This document shows positions 10,601-18,496 of a DNA stretch of 64,000 bases, piece by piece. The position numbers were made by a program, and so were the translations under genes. Each line of letters begins with the position of its first letter. Positions within the stretch are counted from its first letter, which is position 1. This DNA comes from Pontibacter arcticus (GTDB taxonomy: Bacteria > Bacteroidota > Bacteroidia > Cytophagales > Hymenobacteraceae), in assembly GCF_003284895.1 (NCBI RefSeq), contig NZ_QMDV01000005.1, forward strand, positions 101,001 through 165,000. Direction: 5' to 3'. A model generated the notes under the pieces. The model worked only from the letters and a program-made list of their open reading frames with translations. It was not told the origin of the DNA and made no database searches.

Positions 10601-10914
10601 TCGTCAAGCTGCTTGGTATCAAGCGGTAAGCTAACATTAATAGAAGAAGCATTACCAATTGCACGCTCTGTTACCTGGTACCCGATAAATCTGAATACCA
10701 ATGTAGTTCCTCCTTCAGGTACATTTAAAGAGTAAGTACCATCAGCGCCTGTAGCAGTACCAACTGTTGTTCCTTTTACAAGAACTGCAACTCCTGGTAA
10801 CGGCTGGCTGGTAGAAGCATCTACCACCCTACCAGTGATTGCTCTTACCTGGGCCATTGCCTGTTGCAGCAGGGCCGTTATCAGCAAGAAGCATAGAAAT
10901 AAAATTTTCTTCAT
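7687..10914 (-). CDS. SusC/RagA family TonB-linked outer-membrane transporter
   Basis: 1075 residues with signal peptide MKKILFLCFLLITALLQQAMA. Next comes a carboxypeptidase-like regulatory domain (about residues 25-105, ITGRVVDASTSQPLPGVAV), then a plug domain with the SusC signature GSRASSGVIMITTKKGK near residues 235-250, and a 22-strand-type beta barrel ending in aromatic F (NVKLNF). It imports a ligand delivered by the adjacent SusD, powered by TonB-ExbBD from elsewhere. The long 757-base upstream region suggests regulated transcription, but no sigma/anti-sigma or hybrid two-component gene is beside it. Confidence 0.95.
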   Translation of the reverse strand: MKKILFLCFLLITALLQQAMAQVRAITGRVVDASTSQPLPGVAVLVKGTTVGTATGADGTYSLNVPEGGTTLVFRFIGYQVTERAIGNASSINVSLPLDTKQLDEMVVTALGIEKSRNELAYSAQTVSAEQITRTRSSDFVNTLSGKVAGLDIRSNNTMGGSTNVIIRGYSSITGNNQALFVIDGVPVSNANNNTSTQRAGGGGADFGNAAADLNPDNIESVNVLKGAAATALYGSRASSGVIMITTKKGKKNSMNVAINSGVTFSNIDKSTFIRYQDQYGAGYFQGFRASRDLDPNGGDGVAPVVRFQDDASYGPKFDPSLLVYQWDAVDPTSPNFGRTTPWVAAKNGPETFYETGVNSNQSIVVSGGGDKTTFNLGYTRNDIKGNLPNSTIDKNLLNFNASYEATDKLTISASANYSRTEGIGRYGTGYDGRNPNQQFRQWWQTNVDIKQQEDAYNRNNRNMTWNYNSSNSGPIYSDNPYWSAYQNYSSDSRDNIYGYATVNYKFTDWLSVMGRAAFNTTTDFQEERIAIGSAALSEYERFNRDFNESNYDLILNFNKDISEDISFTGLLGSNLRRNREGSIRSFTNGGLVVPGLYSLSNSKNPVNPPTEGYSRQGVDGIFANANFGFKDTYFLELSARQDKSTTLPSDDDTFFYPAVATNVVFSNLIKTPWLSHGKVRVNYAEVGNSPQPLSLFDVYDKPTGFGAVPIFSLPSTKNNPNLKPERTKSFEAGIEADFFNSLFGFDFTYYKTNSVDQILPISTSAASGYTQRFVNAGEMQNKGIEISAFVTPIQTGDFTWNLNLNFSRNRNEVLSLYEDVQNVPLASFQGGVSVNAAVGQPYGIIRGTDFVYHPNGGKMVDENGYYMVSDAADAIIGNPNPDWLGGINNTLTYKGLSLGFLIDMRHGGDVFSLDQWYGEGTGLYEHTAGLNARGVDSRLPVSEGGGVLLPGVNENGQPNTVYAENQDGDGLTPYGYAANNYLGTPLANYVFDGSFVKLREVALSYSLPESIVGKIGMIKGVDLQLIGRNLWIIHKNMEYSDPEEGLSSGNSGRGYQSGAYPAIKTYGFNVKLNF

Positions 10915-11590
10915 TGTGCTGTTTGTTTAGTTTAAAGTGAGTATTGAATATGTTTTACTATTGCCGGAACTCAACTTGGGCCGGCTCCCAAAACCTATCT
11001 GCATTTGCTAGATGCGTCCTGATTGTCTCTATATAAAGCTGGATTCTGATGCTTATTCATCATAGTACAGCTTTTATTACCATTTATTCTAATTGCAGCA
11101 ATGAGCTTATCCAACTAAGTATGTAAACTATTTTTCTATAGTCAGAATTAAACCAAGTTTAGACAAAGTATCTGACTTAAACAAATATTTATTTCAGAAA
11201 AGTTAGCATTTTACATAGTTCTAGAAAGCAAAATATGAATTTAAGCTTATATCCATTTGCCTGTTAACTAGTTACCCTGTTTTTTAAAATATACTTCACC
11301 TGCTTTATAATAAGAATAAAGTACAGATATACTTGCTTTAATTACCAATATGTAGTGCTCCTACTACATGTCTCTATAAGATTTTTCCTATTTGAAGCTA
11401 CAGTTAGGACAAAGCCAAAATAAACGCACAATATAGTATTAGTTATATATTAGGGTATTATGCCTAGCATTCAGTATATATAATTAATAAGACAATTCAT
11501 TATGTTTAACCTGTATTTGTTTAACCTCTGCTAGAAGCTACATACTATAACCAGATAAAGACACTATATAAGAAGTATAGGTATATATAG
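10915..11590. other. Long AT-rich intergenic region upstream of susC
   Basis: About 680 bases without a credible gene on either strand. It must contain the susC promoter on the minus strand. A possible hairpin, GCCGG (10961-10965) with CCGGC (10979-10983), would lie in the susC leader. The remainder is AT-rich with scattered TATA-like words and a few AGTATA cores at 11287, 11327, 11471 and 11574. I see no riboswitch that I recognise and no confident Bacteroidota -33/-7 promoter (TTTG / TAnnTTTG) at proper spacing. Confidence 0.6.
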
Positions 11591-11591
11591 G

Positions 11592-11648
11592 AAAACGCCT
11601 TTTCTGTCAGCAAAACATATTTCATTTTGCTGACAGAAAAGGCGTTTT
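11592..11648 (-). terminator. Long-stem terminator after feoB
   Basis: A perfect 24-bp stem: AAAACGCCTTTTCTGTCAGC and four more bases (11592-11615) pair with 11625-11648 around a 9-base loop, ending in TTTT on the minus strand. It lies 24 bases after the feoB stop codon. The stem is unusually long for a simple terminator. Confidence 0.82.
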
Positions 11649-11671
11649 AGCCTCAACGAATTAAGAAAAGT

Positions 11672-13825
11672 TTATTTTAGTACTTGGTAGGTAATAAAAG
11701 CCATAACATAGGCCAGGCCACTCATATAAACAAGTTGTGCCAGGGGCCAGGTCCAGCTTTTTGTTTCGCGGCGCACAATGGCTAACGTACTTATACATTG
11801 CATGGCGAACAGGTAAAAGATCATCAGGGAGAAGGAGCGGGCAAGATTAAAGAAAGGCTCCCCGTTATCATCTTTTTCGCTGAGCAGTTTATTTTTTAAA
11901 GTGCTTACATTTTCCTCTTCGCCTATACTATAGATAGTAGAGATGGTACCCACAAATACCTCGCGGGCAGCAAAAGAAGTAAGCAAGGCAATTCCGATCT
12001 TCCAGTCATAGCCCAATGGTTTGATGGCAGGTTCTATACTTCGGCCAATAATACCGGCATACGAAGACTCTAACTGATGCGAGGCAATCCTGTTTTCGGT
12101 TTGTACTTCATCCAGGTTCTCCACTTTAGCCTCGGTGAGTGCCAGTTGTTCTGCTTCTTCAAACGCATTACCCGGGCCATAAGATGCCAGTACCCAAAGT
12201 ATAATCGAAACAGCCACGATCACCTTACCGGCCTCCAGTACGAAGGTCTTCGACTTTTCGAAAATGGTGAGCCCTACGTTTTTCCAGCGGGGCATTTTAT
12301 ACGTCGGGAACTCCATAATAAAGTAGCTCCGTTCTCTGGCTTTTAGTAGTACTTTTAACAACAAGGCTGAAAATATCGCCGCCAGGAAACCGACCAGGTA
12401 TAAACCCATCAGCACAATCCCCTGCAGATTCAGGAAACCAAAATAGTAGGTTTCCGGCACTACCAGCGCAATAAGCACGGTATAAACCGGAATACGCGCC
12501 GAGCAACTCATCAAAGGTGTTACAAAGATGGTGATCATGCGGTCTTTCCAGTTTTCGATGGTACGCGCCGACATGATAGCAGGTACAGCACAGGCCACAC
12601 CTGAAATAAGCGGCACCACACTTTTACCGTTCAGTCCGAACTTACGCATAATCCTATCCATCATAAACGTAACACGGGCCATATACCCCGTTTCTTCCAG
12701 AATGGCTATAAATGCAAACAGCACAGCAATCTGTGGCACAAAGATGAGCACGCCACCCAGTCCGGCAATAATGCCTTCGGTTAACAGGTTTATCAGCGGC
12801 CCGCTAAAGTTATCCTGAATGAGCCCATTCAGGTTCGTGATGCCCAGGTCGATCAGATCCATGGGGTAACTGGCCCAGGCAAAAACTGCCTGGAAAACCA
12901 TGAACAGAATTGCAAAAAAGATCAGGTAGCCAAAAATCTTGTGCGTTAATATCTGATCAAGGCGGTTACTGAATTTTTCGTCTTTCTGTACTTTCTCGAC
13001 CCGCACTACATCCAGCAGCAGCTCGTTTATGCGTACATAACGGGCAATGGTTTCTTTGCCTTGTAAAGTATTTGAATGGAAATTGTTTTCGGTGAGCAGC
13101 TTATCCAGCCACTGCACATCTGCCTCCGATAAAAACTTGAGGCTCCTGTATTGGTGTGCATACTGCAGCGCCAGGTAATCCGTAGCAAGATCGAAACGCT
13201 GTTTTATACTTTGCAAAGCAGGTTGCAACTCTTCCGGGATATCAAAAAAAGGAACCGTAGAAATTTCCGGTTGCTGAGATGCTACGATCTTCAAGGCTGC
13301 CATACCAACACCTTTGCGGGCATTCATCGGGATAATTGGGACACCCAGGGCCCGGTGCAAAGCCGGAACATCAATTTTTACGCCTTCGCTTTCGGCAAGG
13401 TCAACCATATTAAGCGCCAGCACCACCGGAATCTGTAGATCGGCGAGCTGGGTGTAAAGCAACAGGTTACGCTTCAGGTTAGACGCATCTGCTGTTACAA
13501 TAACAAGGTCCGGGTAATGTTTCGACTGCGGATCATACAGCAGGTCTATAATAACACGTTCATCCAGCGATTTCGGATAAAGGCTATAGGTACCTGGCAG
13601 GTCGATTATCTGAGCTTTGAGGGTAGGCGTAAGCTGGCTGTAACCTGTCTTTTTATCAACTGTTACGCCTGGGAAGTTTCCCACCTTCTGGTTTAAACCG
13701 GTAAGCTGGTTAAAAAGAGAAGTTTTACCTGAGTTCGGGTTACCTATCAGCGCAATTTTGGCAACTGACTTTAATATAGCAGGCTTTTCGGCCTGTACCA
13801 TTTCAGGCTGGGTAATTACAGTCAT
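11672..13825 (-). CDS. feoB: Ferrous iron transport protein B
   Basis: 717 residues. FeoB is the inner-membrane Fe(II) permease with a cytoplasmic GTPase domain. The G domain (about residues 20-190) shows G1 GNPNSGKTSLFNQLTG, G3 DLPGTYS and G4 NMVD. A helical spacer follows, then the membrane domain with paired gate regions (LEETGYMARVTFMMDRIM near 375 and the GTISTIYSIGEEE region near 620). The Cys in GVACAVPAIMSART is conserved in the family. It is preceded by feoA with a 10-base gap, forming a feoAB operon; no feoC is present. Confidence 0.97.
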   Translation of the reverse strand: MTVITQPEMVQAEKPAILKSVAKIALIGNPNSGKTSLFNQLTGLNQKVGNFPGVTVDKKTGYSQLTPTLKAQIIDLPGTYSLYPKSLDERVIIDLLYDPQSKHYPDLVIVTADASNLKRNLLLYTQLADLQIPVVLALNMVDLAESEGVKIDVPALHRALGVPIIPMNARKGVGMAALKIVASQQPEISTVPFFDIPEELQPALQSIKQRFDLATDYLALQYAHQYRSLKFLSEADVQWLDKLLTENNFHSNTLQGKETIARYVRINELLLDVVRVEKVQKDEKFSNRLDQILTHKIFGYLIFFAILFMVFQAVFAWASYPMDLIDLGITNLNGLIQDNFSGPLINLLTEGIIAGLGGVLIFVPQIAVLFAFIAILEETGYMARVTFMMDRIMRKFGLNGKSVVPLISGVACAVPAIMSARTIENWKDRMITIFVTPLMSCSARIPVYTVLIALVVPETYYFGFLNLQGIVLMGLYLVGFLAAIFSALLLKVLLKARERSYFIMEFPTYKMPRWKNVGLTIFEKSKTFVLEAGKVIVAVSIILWVLASYGPGNAFEEAEQLALTEAKVENLDEVQTENRIASHQLESSYAGIIGRSIEPAIKPLGYDWKIGIALLTSFAAREVFVGTISTIYSIGEEENVSTLKNKLLSEKDDNGEPFFNLARSFSLMIFYLFAMQCISTLAIVRRETKSWTWPLAQLVYMSGLAYVMAFITYQVLK

Positions 13826-13835
13826 GGCAAAAATA

Positions 13836-14066
13836 CTACTTCAGCAAAATCGTTTCAGCTTCGTCTAAACGCAAAGAGAGGGTATAATCATTTACAATGA
13901 TCGTGATGGGATCTCCGAGCGGGGCACGGCTGTTCATTTTTACATGGGTGCCGGGCAAGCATCCCATTTCCAGTAACTTCAGGCCCATTTCCGGATCCTG
14001 GAGGCAGCAAATAATGCCGTGTTCGCCAATCTTAAGGTCGCGTACACTTTTCTGGCCTTGTTCCAT
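13836..14066 (-). CDS. feoA: Ferrous iron transport protein A
   Basis: 76 residues from the ATG at 14066; the open frame continues to a GTG at 14084, but the ATG fits family length better. FeoA is a small cytoplasmic SH3-like protein that assists FeoB. Its GEHGIICCLQDPEMGLKLLEMGCLPGTHV stretch, broken by the usual LxMGxxPG turn, and the terminal DYTLSLRLDEAETILL strand are typical. It is the first gene of the feoAB operon. The 190 bases upstream contain no recognisable Fur box. Confidence 0.93.
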   Translation of the reverse strand: MEQGQKSVRDLKIGEHGIICCLQDPEMGLKLLEMGCLPGTHVKMNSRAPLGDPITIIVNDYTLSLRLDEAETILLK

Positions 14067-14257
14067 TTTCGCTTTCTTCTGCACCTGCTGTTGCTCTTAT
14101 TTAGACTTTTTATAAACAACTGCAAGTTACAAGGTGTTCACTTGTAATGCAAAAGATGTTACCTAAATGTGAAAATAGATTGACGAAGTAACTAGCACAA
14201 GTATAAACCAATCGGGCAAGGAAGTATAACAAAGTATAAAAAATGCGCTTTTAAACT

Positions 14258-16723
14258 TTACTCAGCATAAAAAATACGCTTTACACGCGAGCTGACATTG
14301 GTCAGTAACTCATATGGAATAGTACCGATACGCGCAGCCAGATCAACCAAAGTAAGCGCCGGACCGAAAATTGTTACTTCATCGCCAGCTTTTACGTCTA
14401 GTCCGGTTACATCTACCATACACATATCCATGCACACATTGCCGATAATCGGGCAGTTCCGGCCATTTATACTCACCTGACCTGCCCCGTTACTAAACCG
14501 CCGGTCGTAGCCATCTGCGTAACCAATGGCAATGGTGGCAATTGTTTTATCGGAATCTGCGATGCCTTTGCGGCTGTAGCCCACTGTTTCGCCTTTGCTT
14601 ATTTTTTTAACCTGGGATACAGTGGTTTTTAATGTACTGACCGGTTGCAACGCATCCTGCTCCGAGCCCGACGCTTCCACGCCATACAAGCCAATCCCTA
14701 AGCGCACCATATCAAAATGATGTTCGGGAAAGCGCACAATGCCAGCCGAGTTCAGAATATGTTTTGTTACGGTATAGCCCACGCCTGCTTCAATTGCGGC
14801 TGCCATACTTTTAAATGTGGCGATCTGCTGCTGCGAGAAATCATTGTGCAATGCTTCATCTGCCCCAGCCAAATGGCTGAAAGCGCTGATAATCTGTATT
14901 TGCGGGTTTTGCTGCAGCAGAATAAAAAGCTGCTCAAAATCTTCGGCAACAAAGCCTAAGCGGTGCATGCCCGTATCCAGTTTCAGGTGGATTTTATACT
15001 TGCTGCCTGCCTCCAGCGACGTTACATAAGCCTGCAATTGCTCCAGCGAGTAGATTTCGGGTTCCAGGTTAAATTGTTTCAGTTTGGCAAAGCTGTCCGG
15101 CGACGGGTTCATCACCATAATAGGCAAGGTTATTCCGTGCTCACGCAGCATAACGCCTTCGTCGGCATAAGCTACGGCCAGGTAATCTACCCGATGGAAC
15201 TGCAGTAAATTAGCCACCTCGAAACTGCCGCTGCCGTACGCAAACGCTTTTACCATTACCATCAGTTTAGTATCGGGGTTTAGTTTGGCGCGGTAATAAT
15301 TCAGGTTATGCACAAGGGCATCCAGGTTTACTTCCAACACGGTGCCGTGTACTTTATGCTGAAAAGCCTGCACGATCTTCTCGAACTCAAAAACGCGCGC
15401 GCCTTTCGCTAAGATCACCTCGTTCCGGAAATCAGAGGCTGTAAACTGTTGCAAAAAATCCTGTGTGCTATTATAAAACGTAGCGGTTGCGCCAAATTTA
15501 CCAGCGTATTTACTGATTTTAGGACCGACGCCAAAAACACGCTCTACCTGATGCGCCTGCAGCAAAGCAGCTACCTGGCTATAAAGTGCTTCTTCGGGCA
15601 AACCCGATTCCAGCAGATCAGAAAGTATAACGGTACGCTTGCGCTTCTGAAACTGACCTGCCTGCAGATCCAAAGCGATGGCCAAACCTGCCAGATCATT
15701 ATTATAGGTATCATCAATCAAATAACAACCATTTATGGCTTCTTTCATTTCGAGGCGCATCGCAACCGGGTGCAGACGGTCGAGACGGTCTTGTATTTCG
15801 GCTAATGGCACGTTCCGGTAAAGCAATACAACCAGGCAATGCAGCGCATTTTCGATAGAGGCTTCGTCGGTGAACGGGAGGGCCAGCCGGTATTTTTCTT
15901 GCTCGAAAGTATAAACTATAATGGTTTTGTGGCCGGTGGTCGTGATGGATTTTACAGTTACATCTGCCTTGCTGTGCCGCGACCAAGTAAACGATTTTAT
16001 ACGTTGTGCCTGCACCGTTTCATGTAGTTGTTCGTAATCCAGGCAGTAAAACAGGACATCCACCTGACGGAAAAGTTGTAGTTTCTCTTCTATTTTTTGC
16101 TGCACCGAAACAAAGCCTTCGTTATGCGCCGTACCTACATTCGTAAAAATTCCCAGCGTAGGTTGTATAACTTCTGCCAGCTGCGCCATCTCTCCTACTT
16201 TAGAAATGCCTGCTTCAAAAATGCCCAGCGTATGGTTTGCGTTGAGCTGCCACACACTGAGCGGAACGCCTAATTGCGAGTTGTAACTGCGCGGGCTTTT
16301 CACGACCTGCTCATCGGGGCTCAGCACCATTGCCAGCCACTCTTTTACAATGGTTTTACCGTTGCTGCCCGTTATCCCAATCACCGGAATAGTAAATTGT
16401 GCGCGGTGCCAGGCTGCCAGTTGCTGCAGCGCTTTCAGGCTATCCTCCACACAAAGTATGTTTGCTTCCGGGTAAAGCTGTGCCAGTTTTTGGTCTGTCA
16501 GGTTAGCTGCTTCTTCCAGTATAAACTGCCTGACGCCACGGCTGTACAACTGCGAAAGGTATTTGTGGCCATCGTTATACTTGCCTTGTATTGCAAAAAA
16601 TAACGTGCCGGCAGGCTGCGAAAGTTTGCGGCTGTCGGTGAGCAGGTACACCACAGGAAGGGGCTGCACAAACTGTACTTCCCTGCCTTGTATAACGGCT
16701 GTTAGCGCTTGGAACGTGAGCAT
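14258..16723 (-). CDS. Bifunctional UDP-MurNAc-tripeptide:D-Ala-D-Ala ligase / alanine racemase (MurF-Alr fusion)
   Basis: About 821 residues from the ATG at 16723 (a TTG 8 codons upstream is less likely). Residues 1-450 are a Mur ligase: substrate-binding N-domain, ATP loop VIGITGSNGKTIVKEW, and the C-domain YNNDLAGLAIALD block. Residues 455-821 are a PLP-dependent alanine racemase with the lysine block MVKAFAYGSG and catalytic Tyr in VGYSRKGI. The fusion makes D-alanine and attaches D-Ala-D-Ala to the peptidoglycan precursor in one polypeptide. This domain pairing is known across Bacteroidota and supports the taxonomic assignment. The MurF active-site glycines and the Alr lysine are both intact. 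Confidence 0.95.
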   Translation of the reverse strand: MLTFQALTAVIQGREVQFVQPLPVVYLLTDSRKLSQPAGTLFFAIQGKYNDGHKYLSQLYSRGVRQFILEEAANLTDQKLAQLYPEANILCVEDSLKALQQLAAWHRAQFTIPVIGITGSNGKTIVKEWLAMVLSPDEQVVKSPRSYNSQLGVPLSVWQLNANHTLGIFEAGISKVGEMAQLAEVIQPTLGIFTNVGTAHNEGFVSVQQKIEEKLQLFRQVDVLFYCLDYEQLHETVQAQRIKSFTWSRHSKADVTVKSITTTGHKTIIVYTFEQEKYRLALPFTDEASIENALHCLVVLLYRNVPLAEIQDRLDRLHPVAMRLEMKEAINGCYLIDDTYNNDLAGLAIALDLQAGQFQKRKRTVILSDLLESGLPEEALYSQVAALLQAHQVERVFGVGPKISKYAGKFGATATFYNSTQDFLQQFTASDFRNEVILAKGARVFEFEKIVQAFQHKVHGTVLEVNLDALVHNLNYYRAKLNPDTKLMVMVKAFAYGSGSFEVANLLQFHRVDYLAVAYADEGVMLREHGITLPIMVMNPSPDSFAKLKQFNLEPEIYSLEQLQAYVTSLEAGSKYKIHLKLDTGMHRLGFVAEDFEQLFILLQQNPQIQIISAFSHLAGADEALHNDFSQQQIATFKSMAAAIEAGVGYTVTKHILNSAGIVRFPEHHFDMVRLGIGLYGVEASGSEQDALQPVSTLKTTVSQVKKISKGETVGYSRKGIADSDKTIATIAIGYADGYDRRFSNGAGQVSINGRNCPIIGNVCMDMCMVDVTGLDVKAGDEVTIFGPALTLVDLAARIGTIPYELLTNVSSRVKRIFYAE

Positions 16724-16935
16724 ATAAATAGACTTTACAAGTGCCAAAGATAGGCTTTTGAGAGAAAGGAGATTTAAAAGTTAAAAAGTTAGCGGGTTAA
16801 AAAGTTAGAAAGTTATCTAACGAGCCCTGATGCTGATTTATACTTTGCGGTAACAGTTTATACTTTCGGAAGAAGGCGCTGCAAAAAACTATTCCTTTCC
16901 ATACCTTTACATGCTTTTTTCCTGATGATGACCCC

Positions 16936-17886
16936 ATGAACGCAACCAACACCAAACCATACTATACGGCGGCCATCGCAGCCTTTGTGATCTGGGGCTT
17001 TATTCCGTTTCCGCTCAAAGCGCTGGCCGACTACCCAAGCGGACAAATTCTATACTTCAGAGTGGCGTTTTCGGTAAGTATACTTTTGCTGATCTCGCTG
17101 TTTTTCAGAAGAAATCATTTGCTGCAAACAATGGCTGTCGTAAAAGCCGCTGCACCTTCGGACAGGCGCTCGTTTATACTTTACACGTTGCTGGGCGGCC
17201 TGTTACTTACTACCAACTGGCTCACGTTTATCTACGTCATCAACCACATCGATATCCAGACAGGCTCGTTCTCCTACCTGCTTTGCCCCATACTGACGGC
17301 CGTGCTTGGTTTCCTGCTGCTCAAAGAGAAACTCCGCCGCAACCAGTGGTTTGCTATTTTATTGAGTGCGCTGAGTTGTATCCTGGTCGGCTCCGGCGAA
17401 ATTACCAGCCTGCTGTTCAGTTTACTGATTGCGGCCAGTTACGCATTTTACCTCATCACACAACGCATCCTGAAAGCCTACGATAAAATTGTGCTGCTTA
17501 CACTACAGTTGCTCTTGTCTTTTGTGCTGATCGGGCCGTTTTATACTTATTTTAAAGGTGATACTACGCTGGCGCTGGGCTCAGAATTCTTTTTGAATAT
17601 CGCCTTGTTAAGTATAGTATTCACGATCGTACCGCTTTTCCTGAATTTGTTTGCCTTAAAAGAACTCACGTCCGGCACCATTGGTATCCTGATGTACATT
17701 AACCCGATCCTGAATTTTGCGATGGCGTTTTTATACTTTAATGAGCATACTACTACCACCAAAGTGCTGGCTTACATACTTATACTTATCTCGGTGATCA
17801 TCTACAACCTCAATATAAAAGGGAAACCCAAACCCGGCGATGGCCTGGTCATTCCGCCTGTTGCAACTGGCGCTGTTATAAAATAA
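16936..17886 (+). CDS. EamA family transporter (RarD-like)
   Basis: 316 residues with about ten hydrophobic segments and two EamA repeats. The N-terminal IAAFVIWGFIPFPLKAL and FRVAFSVSILLLI blocks, and the second repeat with ELTSGTIGILMYINPILNF near residue 245, match the RarD branch of the drug/metabolite superfamily. These are inner-membrane exporters whose substrate is usually unknown. The gene is transcribed alone, divergent from murF-alr and convergent with the next small lipoprotein gene. Confidence 0.87.
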   Translation: MNATNTKPYYTAAIAAFVIWGFIPFPLKALADYPSGQILYFRVAFSVSILLLISLFFRRNHLLQTMAVVKAAAPSDRRSFILYTLLGGLLLTTNWLTFIYVINHIDIQTGSFSYLLCPILTAVLGFLLLKEKLRRNQWFAILLSALSCILVGSGEITSLLFSLLIAASYAFYLITQRILKAYDKIVLLTLQLLLSFVLIGPFYTYFKGDTTLALGSEFFLNIALLSIVFTIVPLFLNLFALKELTSGTIGILMYINPILNFAMAFLYFNEHTTTTKVLAYILILISVIIYNLNIKGKPKPGDGLVIPPVATGAVIK

Positions 17887-17918
17887 AAAGTCCTTGCCGG
17901 AGTGTACCAACAAGGACT
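17887..17918. terminator. Bidirectional terminator
   Basis: AAGTCCTTG (17889-17897) pairs with CAAGGACTT (17910-17918) around a 12-base loop, between two convergent genes. It has A-rich and short T-rich flanks. Confidence 0.6.
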
Positions 17919-17939
17919 TCTGAAGTATGATTTTATACG

Positions 17940-18260
17940 TTACTGGTTATTGTTCAGTGGCTTTTTGCCCTGGCGTTGTCTTTCCAGATCGTTCATATCG
18001 CGTGCATCCTGGTTCTGGTTCGGAGAAAGGTTATCGCCAAACTGGTCGGCCTGCTCGCCTGTAACAGAGGTATCGCCAATTGGTGCCGGACGCGGATTGT
18101 TCAGGTTGGCCGCAGATGAATCTCCGGCTACAATGGCTTCGGAAGCGCCGCCTGCTTCTACTTCAGCGGCTGTTTCCGGGTTTGCGTCGCAGCCAAAGCT
18201 GATAGTAGCAACAAATGCAAGGGCAATTCCGGTTTTAAGTATATCAAGTGTCTTTTTCAT
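17940..18260 (-). CDS. Small predicted lipoprotein, disordered
   Basis: 106 residues: a signal sequence ending in a lipobox (IALAFVATISFGC, Cys about 24), then a low-complexity polar tail rich in Ala, Asp, Asn, Glu and Gln with no predicted fold (AAEVEAGGASEAI, then ARDMNDLERQRQGKK). The type II signal peptide indicates an envelope-anchored lipoprotein. No domain is recognised. It belongs with the other small acidic or Thr-rich lipoproteins at 35330, 37436 and 57723, which share the signal-Cys-disordered-tail layout but not sequence identity. Confidence 0.75.
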   Translation of the reverse strand: MKKTLDILKTGIALAFVATISFGCDANPETAAEVEAGGASEAIVAGDSSAANLNNPRPAPIGDTSVTGEQADQFGDNLSPNQNQDARDMNDLERQRQGKKPLNNNQ

Positions 18261-18316
18261 GTCTTATTGGGTTAGGTTCTTAGCTGATTTTAACGCACAT
18301 ACGCCCGAATTGTTTA

Positions 18317-18492
18317 CCTCCCCCTGCCCTCTCCTTTTTTCGAGGGCCCCTACCCCCAAAACAGGAGAGGGTGTAAAAGCCTAATTTTACCTTTTACACC
18401 GTTACTTTACTAGTCTAAAATCAACAATTTAACAAATATGCAATATCACAATCCAGCACCCCATCCTGTTTTTAGGAGGGGGCAGGGGGAGG
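18317..18492. repeat. Intergenic element with GC-rich inverted termini
   Basis: CCTCCCCCTGCCC with CTCC nearby at 18317-18334 is matched in inverted orientation by 18475-18492, with one mismatch over 18 bases. Inside, AAAACAGGAGAGGGTG (about 18359-18374) is matched imperfectly by the reverse complement at about 18459-18474. The 176-base unit fills the gap between two minus-strand genes and has no open frame of its own. It resembles a short non-autonomous repeat and is related in style to the palindrome at 52162-52237. Confidence 0.65.
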
Positions 18493-18496
18493 TTTG

